Shown: positions 41,353 through 50,349 of the stretch, in pieces | Layout of the letters: each line of letters opens with the position of its first letter | How positions within the stretch are numbered: position 1 is the stretch's first letter | Assembly (NCBI RefSeq): GCF_001552215.1 | Contig: NZ_BCQT01000004.1 | Coordinates: forward strand, 124,001 to 188,000 | From: Actinomadura macra NBRC 14102 | Lineage (GTDB): Bacteria; Actinomycetota; Actinomycetes; Streptosporangiales; Streptosporangiaceae | Reading direction: 5' to 3' | DNA: 64,000 nucleotides | Program-made: the position numbers and the translations under genes | Notes under the pieces: generated by a model | What the model was told of the DNA's origin: nothing | Database searches by the model: none | Seen by the model: only the letters and a program-made list of their open reading frames with translations

Positions 41353-44300
41353 GTGGAGTTCCGCGTCATAGGCCCCGTTGAGCTGTGGATCGACGGCCAG
41401 CGGAGGAACCTCGGAACAACCAAGGCACGATGCGTCCTTGCGGTGCTGCTCCTCACGGCGCGGCAGCCCGTATCCGCGGAGAGCCTCATCCACCGGGTGT
41501 GGGACAAACCTCCGGCCAAGGCGCGACAGAGCCTCTACTCCTACATCACCCGATTGCGTGACCAGCTGAAAGGCGTGGCCGGCGTCGAACTGACGTCCCG
41601 TCAGGGCGGCTACACGCTCGATGTCGCGGACGAGGCCGTCGACCTGTACCGCTTCCGGTTGTTGCGGGACCAGGCCCGGGCCATCGCCGAGAGCGGCGAC
41701 GACGAGTACGCCCTCGACCACCATCGTCAGGCGGCCTCGTTATGCACGGGAATCCCGCTTGCCGATCTGGCCGGTGGCTGGGCCGACCGCACCCGTCAGA
41801 GCCTGGAGGAGGAGATCCTCGCGGCCGCGTTCGAGCGCGTCGACATCGAGTTGCGCCGCGGCCATCACGCCGACCTGGTGCGCGAGTTGTCGGCGCTGGC
41901 CGGGCGCCATCCCTTCGACGAGCGGCCGGTCGAGCGGCTGATGGTGGCGCTGTTCCGCTCCGGCCGCCAGGCCGAGGCACTGCGGGCTTACCGACGGACC
42001 CAGGTTCTTCTGGCGGAGGAGATGGGCACCGACCCCGGGCCGGGACTCCGGGATCTGCATCAGCGCATCCTGCGCGCCGACGCGGAGCTGCTGCGCGTCC
42101 CCGGGACCCGGCTCGCCGTCGACCGCCGGCCGCACAACCTGCCACCCGACGTCCCCGCGTTCACCGGCCGGCACGCAGAACTCCGGCAGCTCCTCGACGC
42201 CGTCCCGGCGACCGCGTCCGGGACGGCACCGCCCGCGCCCGGCTCAGCGGTCACCGTCATCACGGTCGACGGGATGCCCGGGGTCGGCAAGTCGGCGCTG
42301 GCCCTCCACCTCGCCCACCGCCTGGTCGATTCCTATCCGGACGGCCATGTCTTCCTGGACCTGCACGCACACGACCACCGGCAGGAGTCGCTGGACCCTG
42401 CGATCGCCCTGGACACCCTTCTGCGCGCCATCGGTGTCCCGACGACGCGGATCCCCCGGGCCCTGGACGAGCGGGCGGCACTGTGGCGGTCCCAACTGGC
42501 GAACAGCAAGATGATCATCGTCCTGGACGACGCCGCGTCGCACGAGCAGGTCAGACCGCTGCTTCCGGCCTCCCCCGGATGCCTGGTCATCGTGACCAGC
42601 CGCCGGCGGCTGGCCGGGCTCCACGACTCGCATCCGCTGTCCCTGGACGTCCTGCCCGTCAGCGACGCCATCACGCTGTTCAGGAGCGTCGCCGGGATCG
42701 GCCGGGCACCGGACGACTCCGCCGTCGCCGCCGTGGTCAGCCGCTGCGGCCAACTCCCGCTGGCGGTGCGGATCGCGGCGAGCCGGCTGCGGCACCGGCG
42801 GGCCTGGGGCGTCGACGACCTGCTCGCGCGGCTGATGTCGGGCGGCCGGCGGCTGGAGGAGTTACGGGTCGAGGGAAGCGAGATCACGGTGGTGTTCGAG
42901 GTCTCCTACCGCGGGCTGTCCCCTTCCCTGCGCGAGGCGTTCCGCGCGTTCGGCCTACATCCCGGTCCCGACCTGACGGCACATGTCGCCGCGGCGATCC
43001 TCGGCCGGTCCGCCCACGAGGCGGAACGCGTCCTGGAAGACCTCCTCGACCGGCATCTGATCACTGAGCCCCTCCGGGGGCGGTACCGCTTCCACGACCT
43101 CGTGCACGAGTACGCGAGGCGCCTGGCCCACGAGGAGGACTCCGAGGACGAGCGGCGCCGGACCGTCCACCGGATCCTGGACTACTACCTGGCCGCTGCG
43201 GACCGCGCCCACCGGCTGCTCTCTCCCGGGCCGCACGGCGAGCACCTCCACCTCGTCCATACGCCGGAGCTACCGCCCCTGGAAACCGAGCGGCAGGCAC
43301 AGGAATGGTTCACCGCAGAACACGCCTGCCTGCTGAACGCGGCCCAGCACGCGGCCGCGCACGCATGGCCCGACCATGTCGCGCGGCTGGCCCGCGCCCT
43401 CGCCGACCACCTGGAATCAGGTGGGCACTGGGAGGCCGCCGCCAGGCTCCACCAGAGCGCGATCGTCGCCCGGCGGGAACTGGGCGACCGTATGGGAATC
43501 GCGCACGCGCTCGCCGATCTCAGTCTCATCCGTTTTCGCGGTGGCGAATACGGCAGCGCGCTCGATGACGCGGCGCAGGCGCTGTCGATCTACCGGTCGA
43601 TGTCCGAACGGCAGCGCGAAGCCGACGTGCTCTCACATATGAGCCTGATCCACTGGCACCGTTCACAGTTTCCGCAGGCCCTGTCCCGCTGCCGGGAGGC
43701 ACTGGAAATTCGACGGCTGCTCGGCGACCGGCGCGGCGAGGCCAGGTGCCTCGACCATACGGCGATCTTTCTGGAATACACCGGCGACTACCAGGAGGCG
43801 CTGCGTTCCCGCGAGCGCGCGCTCGCCATCTTCACCGAGATCGATGACGCGCGCGGCCGGACGATGGCCTTGAACAACATGGGTGACCTGGCACTGCGCA
43901 TGGGCGACATCGACGCGGCCGTCCGGCACTACGGCAACACCGCCGCCGCGGCCGCGGAGCTGGGTCGCCAGCATCAGGCGATCTGGCTCATCAACATGGC
44001 CAATGTGCACCGGTACACCGGCAGTGATGACATCGCTTTGAAAAAGTACAGAGAAGCCCTGGCGATAGCGATGCAGATCGGCGATCGACGCAGCGAGATC
44101 GAAACACTGATCGGGATTGGCGCAACTTTTCAAAGTAGCGGACGAAATGGCGAGGCGCTTATTCATCATCAGAAAGCGCTCGCTATTTCAAGAACCATCA
44201 GTGAGCGCTATGAGGAAACTCTGGCCCTTCGGCATATGGGCGAGACGCTGGCGGAGTCCGGACGCTACTCCACGGCCCTCGACCGCCTTCGGGAGGCTCG

Positions 44301-44505
44301 CGATCTCGCCGAGCTGATCGGCGTCCCGTACGAGACGGGCAAGGCGCTGGAGAGCATGGGAACGGCATTGCTGCACACCACAGGCCCCGAGGCCGCGCGG
44401 GAGTGCTGGCAGAACGCCTTGGAGATCTTCGACTCCATAGCCGTCCCCGAAGGGGAGTCGGTCCGGACCCGGCTCCGGGCCATCGGCGACGCCGCCGGCT
44501 CATAG
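41353..44505 (+). CDS. AfsR/SARP-family regulator (HTH-BTAD-NB-ARC-TPR)
   Basis: 1,050 residues. An OmpR-type winged HTH (VEFRVIGPVELWIDG, RQSLYSYITRLRDQL) is followed by the BTAD domain (HPFDERPVERLMVALFRSGR, QAEALRAYRRTQVLLAEEMG), an NB-ARC ATPase with P-loop GMPGVGKS (~306-313) and MIIVLDDAAS as Walker B, and C-terminal TPRs (IAHALADLSLIRFRGGEYGS, EARCLDHTAIFLEYTGDYQE). Full-length AfsR layout. It should activate target promoters with direct heptamer repeats. GTG 41353 has AAAGGGG six bases upstream. The divergent three-gene operon is the likeliest target; note the related NB-ARC/TPR gene at the far side of that operon. Confidence 0.92.
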   Translation: MEFRVIGPVELWIDGQRRNLGTTKARCVLAVLLLTARQPVSAESLIHRVWDKPPAKARQSLYSYITRLRDQLKGVAGVELTSRQGGYTLDVADEAVDLYRFRLLRDQARAIAESGDDEYALDHHRQAASLCTGIPLADLAGGWADRTRQSLEEEILAAAFERVDIELRRGHHADLVRELSALAGRHPFDERPVERLMVALFRSGRQAEALRAYRRTQVLLAEEMGTDPGPGLRDLHQRILRADAELLRVPGTRLAVDRRPHNLPPDVPAFTGRHAELRQLLDAVPATASGTAPPAPGSAVTVITVDGMPGVGKSALALHLAHRLVDSYPDGHVFLDLHAHDHRQESLDPAIALDTLLRAIGVPTTRIPRALDERAALWRSQLANSKMIIVLDDAASHEQVRPLLPASPGCLVIVTSRRRLAGLHDSHPLSLDVLPVSDAITLFRSVAGIGRAPDDSAVAAVVSRCGQLPLAVRIAASRLRHRRAWGVDDLLARLMSGGRRLEELRVEGSEITVVFEVSYRGLSPSLREAFRAFGLHPGPDLTAHVAAAILGRSAHEAERVLEDLLDRHLITEPLRGRYRFHDLVHEYARRLAHEEDSEDERRRTVHRILDYYLAAADRAHRLLSPGPHGEHLHLVHTPELPPLETERQAQEWFTAEHACLLNAAQHAAAHAWPDHVARLARALADHLESGGHWEAAARLHQSAIVARRELGDRMGIAHALADLSLIRFRGGEYGSALDDAAQALSIYRSMSERQREADVLSHMSLIHWHRSQFPQALSRCREALEIRRLLGDRRGEARCLDHTAIFLEYTGDYQEALRSRERALAIFTEIDDARGRTMALNNMGDLALRMGDIDAAVRHYGNTAAAAAELGRQHQAIWLINMANVHRYTGSDDIALKKYREALAIAMQIGDRRSEIETLIGIGATFQSSGRNGEALIHHQKALAISRTISERYEETLALRHMGETLAESGRYSTALDRLREARDLAELIGVPYETGKALESMGTALLHTTGPEAARECWQNALEIFDSIAVPEGESVRTRLRAIGDAAGS

Positions 44506-44703
44506 CCGCCTTTCCGTTGACCAGCGCGAATACCTACCACCTCCTTCGCGCAACTCTCATTTCCACCCAAACGAAAAATTAGCCCTCAAGATCGCTGGAA
44601 CTGTGGCCGCGCGGGGCCGAACACGGCTAGGCTGTATCGCGATATCAGACAAGACCGATATCTCTCCTATTTCTATACAAAGATGCAGAGAGGTCCCCCG
44701 CTG

Positions 44704-44841
44704 GTGAAACGTCTTCTGACCACAGCCCTTCTCGCGGCCACCACTGTCGCTGGGATTGCGACGGTGGCCGTAGCGGCACCGTCGCATACCCAGGTACACA
44801 CGACGGCGGCACCGCAGAGGACGTTGGTTCATATGACCTGA
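44704..44841 (+). CDS. 45-residue secreted peptide
   Basis: Starts VKRLLTTALLAATTVAGIAT (GTG read as Met), a short signal peptide with a basic start and hydrophobic core, probably cut after AVAA, leaving a mature part of about 20 residues, PSHTQVHTTAAPQRTLVHMT. GAGAGG lies ten bases upstream of the GTG. A strong hairpin terminator follows the stop by 20 bases, so it is a self-contained transcription unit. No family recognised; a signalling or surface peptide is possible. Confidence 0.6.
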   Translation: MKRLLTTALLAATTVAGIATVAVAAPSHTQVHTTAAPQRTLVHMT

Positions 44842-44861
44842 CGGCGGCTCCCGATATCGGG

Positions 44862-44897
44862 CAAGGGTGGGGCGAACGAAGGCCCCACCCTTGTTTT
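44862..44897. terminator. Strong bidirectional rho-independent terminator
   Basis: The perfect 12-bp arms CAAGGGTGGGGC and GCCCCACCCTTG enclose an 8-base loop, with TTTT immediately after on the plus strand. It ends the peptide transcript and, read from the other side, the response-regulator gene that stops at 44919. Confidence 0.88.
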
Positions 44898-44918
44898 GTG
44901 TCCGGGCACACCGTGGGG

Positions 44919-45581
44919 TCAGGTCTCACAGAGGCCGGCTTCGTAGGCCAGAAGGCCCGCCTGGGTGCGGTTCGCGCAGTCGAGCTTCATCAGCAGGCGG
45001 GAGACGTAGCCCTTGACCGTGGCCTCGGTGAGGTGGAGACGGCGGCCGATCTCGGCGTTGGACATGCCCTCGCCGAGGCAGGTCAGAACCTCGGTCTCGC
45101 GCTCGGTCAGGGCTTCGACCAGGGTCTCGCGGCGCCGGTCGGCGCGGCGGCGGTCATCGGCCGAGGACAGCAGACGGCGGGTCGCGGTCGGCGACATCAC
45201 GGTGTGCCCGTCCGCGGCGACCCGGATGAGGCCGACGAGATGCTCGGGCGGCGTCGACTTGAGCAGGAAGCCCGCCGCGCCGGCGCGCAGGGCGCGCAGG
45301 ACGTAGGCGTCGGCGTCGAAGGTGGTGAGCGCGACGACCACCGGCGGGCGGCGCAGGGCGGCGATGCGCTCGATGGCGGTCAGGCCGTCCACGCCGGGCA
45401 TCCGCAGGTCCATCAGGACGACGTCGGGGCCGAGCCGCAGGACGGACTCGACCGCCTCCGCCCCGTCATGGGCCTCGCCGACGACGTTCAGCCCGTCCTC
45501 GGCGGTGAGGATCGTCCGCAGGTGCGCGCACACCATGGGCTCGTCGTCGACCACGAGCAGCTTGATCGGCACTGCGCCCAT
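44919..45581 (-). CDS. NarL/FixJ-type response regulator
   Basis: About 220 residues. Receiver domain: KLLVVDDEPMVCAHLR (acidic pair), VVLMDLRMPGVDGL with the phosphoacceptor aspartate in LMDLRMP, LTTFDADAYVLRAL and FLLKSTPPE with the conserved lysine. LuxR-type HTH: LTERETEVLTCLGEGMSNAE then IGRRLHLTEATVKGYVSRLL. No histidine kinase gene is next to it, so it is an orphan. ATG 45581 is chosen; GTG 45605 and an internal GTG before PIKLLVV are possible. Confidence 0.9.
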   Translation of the reverse strand: MGAVPIKLLVVDDEPMVCAHLRTILTAEDGLNVVGEAHDGAEAVESVLRLGPDVVLMDLRMPGVDGLTAIERIAALRRPPVVVALTTFDADAYVLRALRAGAAGFLLKSTPPEHLVGLIRVAADGHTVMSPTATRRLLSSADDRRRADRRRETLVEALTERETEVLTCLGEGMSNAEIGRRLHLTEATVKGYVSRLLMKLDCANRTQAGLLAYEAGLCET

Positions 45582-45824
45582 CGGGTGGGCCCGCCCCTCC
45601 GGCACCGGGAACGTTCGGTGCGAGATTACCCCGGCGGGCAGTCGCGTTGATCGTGTCTGCGGCGGGCACCTACGAAAGTCGTGGGCGACGACGAGGGACC
45701 CCCACCTTCGTCGCGTCGGACCTCGCCCCCTCGACGCGCACGCGGATCTCTTCCGATGAGATCGACTGACGCTGTGTTACCGATTCACTGCGCAGAGCGG
45801 CCGTCCGTGACGCACGATAGGGGC

Positions 45825-46655
45825 ATGCCGGTCGACTATCGCGCACCGAACATCAACGCCCGAAGGCTGGGTCTCCACTTCCGTCAAATCCGTGAGGCGT
45901 TCGAACTGTCCTACGACGCCGCGGCGGCACGGCTCGGCCGCGACGCGGACTGGCTCATCCGGTTGGAGACCGGATTCGAGCAGGTCACCCCGGAGGAGGC
46001 CCGCGACGTCCTGGACGGCTACGGGGTCCCGCCGCACGACATGCGGACCGTGGTGATCGACCTCGCGTCCCGCCCGGCCGGCCCATCCTGGCTCGCCCCG
46101 CACGCGGGACGGCTGAAAGCGCTGGTCCGCGACCTGTACACGCTGGAGTCGGAGGCGACGGTCGTGCACACCTACGGCATCCCGGTGATGCCCGAGCTGG
46201 TGCGCTCGGAGCGGTACGCCCGGCTCGGCTTCGAGCACAGCATCCCCGAGGTGGACGTCGACGAGGAATGGGACCTGCTCGACCACCGGCAGCGGCACCG
46301 GCCGGGCGGGCACTCCAGGGCGCTGGACGTCATCTTCTGCGAGACCGCGCTGCGGAACGGGCCGCCGGACGTGCTGCACGGGCAGTGCGCCCACCTGCTG
46401 GAGATGTCCGAGGACGACCATGCGACCGTCCGCGTCATCCCCTTCGACGTCGGCGCGCACGCCGGGCTCCAGGGCTCCTTCGACGTGCTGGAGTTCCCCA
46501 TCATCAAAGACAAGATCTCGTTAGTCCACACGGCGCTCGGCATCGACCTGGCGGGCTGCGATCTGTCCCGCACCTGGAAGCTGATCGAAGACGTCGCGCT
46601 CTCCCCCGCCGCCAGCCGCGACATGATCCACACGGCGATGAGCGGCTACCGCTGA
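45825..46655 (+). CDS. XRE-family regulator with DUF5753 domain
   Basis: 276 residues. An HTH (RLGLHFRQIREAFELSYDAA to DWLIRLETGFEQVTPEEARD) precedes the DUF5753 C-terminal domain (VVHTYGIPVMPELVRSERYA, LDVIFCETALRNGPPDVLHG, FDVLEFPIIKDKISLVHTAL). Such regulators are numerous in actinomycetes and usually pair with a small DUF397 protein; none follows here. ATG 45825 has a weak GATAGGGGC leader and may be leaderless. Confidence 0.9.
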   Translation: MPVDYRAPNINARRLGLHFRQIREAFELSYDAAAARLGRDADWLIRLETGFEQVTPEEARDVLDGYGVPPHDMRTVVIDLASRPAGPSWLAPHAGRLKALVRDLYTLESEATVVHTYGIPVMPELVRSERYARLGFEHSIPEVDVDEEWDLLDHRQRHRPGGHSRALDVIFCETALRNGPPDVLHGQCAHLLEMSEDDHATVRVIPFDVGAHAGLQGSFDVLEFPIIKDKISLVHTALGIDLAGCDLSRTWKLIEDVALSPAASRDMIHTAMSGYR

Positions 46656-46658
46656 CGG

Positions 46659-46860
46659 GCGGACACCGTCTGGAGCGTCGATGTCGATCCGCATCGGGGC
46701 GGGCAGGATGCGGATGGCCCGCTCGCTGTAGCGCTCGTCGATGTGCGCGGTGATAGCACGGCGCCTTCGATGCTCTGGTCGCTGAGCGTGAAGCAGTCGA
46801 CGAGGACGTCCGGGAAGTGGACGGTGCAGAGGTCGGCGATGTCGCTCAGCCCGGTGCGGC
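46659..46860 (-). pseudogene. Short frameshifted reading of unknown origin
   Basis: Reverse-strand frames give HFPDVLVDCFTLSDQSIEGA and then, one frame over, ITAHIDERYSERAIRILPAP and MRIDIDAPDGV. Both parts look like real protein sequence, and join at about 46756 if one base is changed. It overlaps the start of the next pseudogene on the other strand. I do not recognise the family. Confidence 0.25.
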
Positions 46861-46865
46861 TGCCG

Positions 46866-47380
46866 ATGAGGACTCCGTCACCGGGCACCGCGACCTCGAC
46901 ACCTCGACCACCGATCTCGCGGACGCCGCGATACGCGCGCTGCTCGGCCGGTCCGGGCGGGACCTGGTCGGCGTCTCCTGCCTGGCCGCGGGCACCGACC
47001 AGATCTTCGCCCGGGCCGTCCTGGACCTGGGCGGGCGGCTGGAGGTCATCATCCCCGCCGCCGGGTACGCCGCCTCCCTCGGCGTCCGGGCACGCCGCGG
47101 CTTCGAGGAGCTCAAGGGCCGCGCGTCCCGCATCCTGCGGCTCGCGCACACCTCCCCCGGCCCGGACCCCTAACTGGACGCGGAGCTGATGATGCTCGAC
47201 CAGGCCGAGGGCCTCATCGCCGTCTGGGACGGCGCGCCCGCACGTGGGCGCGGCGGGACGGCCGAGATCGTCGAACATGCCCGCCGCCGCCACATGACCG
47301 TGCACATCATCTGGCCGGAGGGGGCGGTTCGCGGCGAATCCCCGGAAACGGGTCCGCCATATGCCGCGGGCGCGTCCTGA
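46866..47380 (+). pseudogene. Broken SLOG-like Rossmann protein
   Basis: An ATG at 46866 is out of frame with the body, which reads SVTGHRDLDTSTTDLADAAI then VGVSCLAAGTDQIFARAVLD, LEVIIPAAGYA, and, after an in-frame TAA at 47171-47173, LDAELMMLDQAEGLIAVWDG then GGTAEIVEHARRRHMTVHII. The VTGHRDL opening, the CLAxGxDQ turn and the AVWDG strand fit the SLOG/LOG-like nucleotide-binding group. So there is a frameshift near the start and a nonsense codon in the middle. Confidence 0.65.
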
Positions 47381-48203
47381 CCTCCGCGGCGACCGCCTCC
47401 GAGGGGGTGAAGATCCCGAGTCGGGCGCCGGTGGGGTCGGTCACGATGCTGAACCGGCCGTGCACGGCGTCGTTCGGGGGAATCTCGATCGCGGCCCCCA
47501 GCTCGACGGCCCGGGCGGTGGAGGCGTCGCAGTCGGCGACCCAGAAGTAGGGAATCCAGTACGCCGGCTGGCGCTCGGACCAGAGCTCGTCCATGAAGAA
47601 CATGCCCGCCAGCGGCCGGTTCCCGTGTATCCAGTCGGTGTAGACGGACGGGTAGTAGGTCTGGTCGGCGGCCCTCCAGCGGTCGTAGGTCCGATCGAGG
47701 CCCTTCCAGCCGAAGACCTGGCCGTAGAAGCGCTTGGCCTCCTCGGTGTCGACGCAGCACAGCTCGAACCAGCACATCGCCGAAGGCTCGTCCATCACGT
47801 CGGCGCCCGGATGGTCCCATCCCTCCCAGATGCCGAAGTCCGCGCCCTGCGTGTCGGCGCACACCGCCATGCGCCCGAGGTTGGCGAGGGCGGTGGGTTC
47901 GACCAGCGTGCTCCCGCCGACGTCGAGCACGGCCTGCAACGTGACCTCCACGTCGTCGCTGTAGACGAAGCACGTCCACGAAGGCGGCTGGGTGTCGTCC
48001 GCCAGAGACTGCATCTGGGCCACCGTGGGGCCCTGTGCCCCACCCAGGGTGAACATCTCGTAGTCGCCGAACGCGTCAACGGTCAGCGTGTAGGAGGTCC
48101 AGCCGAACAGCTCGCGGTAGAAGGCCGTGGACGCACCGAGGTTCGGAGTGGCCAGATCCGCCCAGCAGGGATCTCCCGCGACATACCTGGTCACCAACGG
48201 CAT
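47307..48203 (-). CDS. Two-module VOC protein (hydroxylase/glyoxalase-like)
   Basis: 298 residues with two VOC modules: DPCWADLATPNLGASTAFYR with GRMAVCADTQGADFGIWEG, and AMCWFELCCVDTEEAKRFYG with FSIVTDPTGARLGIF. This is the layout of the actinomycete Cfp30B/CarD-adjacent 'glyoxalase-like' family. The first-strand residues are W/F rather than H, so metal binding is doubtful. ATG 48203. The C-terminal end overlaps the broken SLOG-like gene by 74 bp on the other strand. Confidence 0.85.
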   Translation of the reverse strand: MPLVTRYVAGDPCWADLATPNLGASTAFYRELFGWTSYTLTVDAFGDYEMFTLGGAQGPTVAQMQSLADDTQPPSWTCFVYSDDVEVTLQAVLDVGGSTLVEPTALANLGRMAVCADTQGADFGIWEGWDHPGADVMDEPSAMCWFELCCVDTEEAKRFYGQVFGWKGLDRTYDRWRAADQTYYPSVYTDWIHGNRPLAGMFFMDELWSERQPAYWIPYFWVADCDASTARAVELGAAIEIPPNDAVHGRFSIVTDPTGARLGIFTPSEAVAAEVRTRPRHMADPFPGIRREPPPPAR

Positions 48204-48307
48204 AGGCGGCCCTCTACAGCACGCATGATCACCACGCTACGAAGTCGGACGCAATCCCAACGCCCCTACATAGGTGAAATTTCCACAAAATCGCCCTGAG
48301 GTCCTAA

Positions 48308-48817
48308 TCAGACAGCGACCACCGTCTGAAGCAGACCCCAGACGAAATGGGCCACATACGAGGAACCGTCCGGCGTGGAGAACGTGACATGCCAGCGGCT
48401 CGGCGCCTCACCGTCCTGGTGGGCCACCGCGCCGAAGCGCGCGTCCAGGTCGCCGATGACACAGGACCACGGGACCAGGTCATCGACCGACTCCAGCCGA
48501 GGGACCGGCGCCCCCGCGTCCCGGACGAGCCACTCCTGCATGACCGACCCGTCCGGTGCCATCACGATCTCGAAGCGGAGACCGGGCCACAGCGGCAGCG
48601 GCGGCCACCACGCCACCGCGCACGAGACATCGCCGACGCTGCGCGGCTCGACGGCCGCCGGCGGGCCGAGGACGGTCTCGTACCGGCGCTGCCCGCGCGG
48701 GAACGTCCGCGACCGGACGATCCGCTGCCAGCGGGCGTTCACCTCGCGCATCTCCGTGCGGGACGCGTCCAGAGCGCGCATCGCCTCGTCCACCATGGCG
48801 GGCTGGTAGTCGGCCAT
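48308..48817 (-). CDS. Hypothetical protein
   Basis: 169 residues starting MADYQPAMVDEAMRALDASR. A helical N-terminus is followed by a beta-rich part (RFEIVMAPDGSVMQEWLVRD, SRWHVTFSTPDGSSYVAHFV). No signal peptide. Family not recognised. It starts 44 bases after the end of the esterase gene at 48862, same strand, so it may share that transcript. Confidence 0.6.
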   Translation of the reverse strand: MADYQPAMVDEAMRALDASRTEMREVNARWQRIVRSRTFPRGQRRYETVLGPPAAVEPRSVGDVSCAVAWWPPLPLWPGLRFEIVMAPDGSVMQEWLVRDAGAPVPRLESVDDLVPWSCVIGDLDARFGAVAHQDGEAPSRWHVTFSTPDGSSYVAHFVWGLLQTVVAV

Positions 48818-48861
48818 GCGCCGCAGCAGGACGAGCTGGAACTCCCGCCTCGCGAACCCTT

Positions 48862-50109
48862 TCAGGACTTGCGGGCGCCGATGGCTGCGGCGATGCCGGG
48901 CCAGCTCTTGGCGAGCTCGCGTTTCCAGTACTTCCAGTTGTGCATGCCCGGACCGTACATGTTGGCGGTGATCGGGATGCCCGCGTTCCGCGCGGCCTGC
49001 ACGAAATTGGTGTTCATCACTCCGGCGAGCTGCTCGCCGATCCGGCCCGCGTGCCAGGGCACGGTGTCAGGCGGGTCGTAGGGGCCGGGCCGCCCGTCGC
49101 CGGAGGAGACATAGACGCCGGTGCCCCTCAGCCTGGCCACCATGACGGTCGCGTCGTGCGCGCGCCAGTTCTCGTGGTCGAGGACCGGGTCACCCCAGAT
49201 CGCGGTGCCGGCCTCCTTGTTCATCAAGGTCAGGATCGCCGGCATCCCCGGCGCGGTGATGTTGAGGGGCCCGCTGTAGGAGGCGACATACCTGAACAGC
49301 CCCGGGTGCCGCTCGGCGTAGGTGACGGCGCCCTGCCCGCCGGACGACAACCCGATCGCGGCTCGGCGCGCGCCCGCCCGGAAGTTGCGTTCCATCAGCG
49401 GGATGACCTCGTTGATGTGGAAGTTCTCCCATTCGGGGATGCCGCCCCGGCCGCGATTCCACCAGTTGGTGTACGAGCCGTTCCAGCCGCCCTCGGGCAT
49501 GATCACCAGGGCGTTGTACCGGGCCGTCACCTGCTCGATGTTGGAGTCCCTCGTCCAGGACGTGTACTTGTTGTTGCCGCCGTGGAAGGCGTACACGGTC
49601 GGCCACGTGCGGGCGGACGACGCCTTCCACCCCTTCGGGATCATCACCCGGGTCTTCACGGTGGTGCCCAACGCGGGAGAGGCGATCGAGACGTCGAACT
49701 GCGTCGAGTTCACCTTGGCGACCTTGGTGATCGCCGCGCCGTCGTCGGCCCTCGTGTACTTGCCCGGACGGATGCCGCCCGGCAACTGCGGCTTCCTGCC
49801 GTGCTGGCCCGCGTTGCGGTCGGGGTCGCTCAGGCTCGGCGCGCCACCGCCGGTCTGGAACGGGTTCGTCCTCAGTGCCTTCGCGGGCAGCTTCGGTGCA
49901 GCGGACGAGGTGGGCGTGGGCGACGCGGGCCTCTCCGGCTCGGCCAGCGGCCCGAACGAGGGCACCGTCTCGTTCTGATTCGCCGTGTCCCTCTTACCGG
50001 ACGAGGTACCCACACCGGCATGGACGAGCCCGACCATCACTGCGGGCAACAGCACGGCGGCGGCGACGGAACCCGCGAGAGCGATCTTCCTGTCCGTACG
50101 CTTCTTCAT
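48862..50109 (-). CDS. Secreted antigen-85-like esterase (alpha/beta hydrolase)
   Basis: 415 residues. A basic start MKKRTDRK and a hydrophobic segment (ALAGSVAAAVLLPAVMVGLV) form a signal peptide or anchor; a ~90-residue Ser/Pro-rich linker follows. The catalytic part has YAFHGGNNKYTSWTRDSNIE, the nucleophile elbow IGLSSGGQGA and a late histidine in YGPGMHNWKYW. The WxxxF/N-type substrate pocket and fold match the putative esterase/mycolyltransferase family. ATG 50109 has GGGGAG upstream. It probably acts on cell-wall or extracellular esters; true mycolyl transfer is unlikely in a non-mycolate actinomycete. Confidence 0.85.
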   Translation of the reverse strand: MKKRTDRKIALAGSVAAAVLLPAVMVGLVHAGVGTSSGKRDTANQNETVPSFGPLAEPERPASPTPTSSAAPKLPAKALRTNPFQTGGGAPSLSDPDRNAGQHGRKPQLPGGIRPGKYTRADDGAAITKVAKVNSTQFDVSIASPALGTTVKTRVMIPKGWKASSARTWPTVYAFHGGNNKYTSWTRDSNIEQVTARYNALVIMPEGGWNGSYTNWWNRGRGGIPEWENFHINEVIPLMERNFRAGARRAAIGLSSGGQGAVTYAERHPGLFRYVASYSGPLNITAPGMPAILTLMNKEAGTAIWGDPVLDHENWRAHDATVMVARLRGTGVYVSSGDGRPGPYDPPDTVPWHAGRIGEQLAGVMNTNFVQAARNAGIPITANMYGPGMHNWKYWKRELAKSWPGIAAAIGARKS

Positions 50110-50349
50110 GGACTCCCCAGCCGATCGAGCCGACCCGGCCCGGCACACCAGACGCCCGTCGAAACTACTGTCCCAGCGGACCTACTCGCAAGTATTTACA
50201 ACGAGTGCAATAGCGCCCCCGGGACAGCCCCGCGACACCTCGATGATCTTCACCTGCCGCGATGGCGGGCGGGCTGAAGATTCTGGGCCGCGTGCGCGGC
50301 CGTCCCTCCCCGCCCGGCCCCACCGCGTACGTCAAGGTGGCGCGCCGGG

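Noticed and set aside
48862..50109. True mycolyltransferase (antigen 85)
   Set aside because: Fold and elbow match, but nothing in the window suggests a mycolate cell wall, so a general esterase call is safer.
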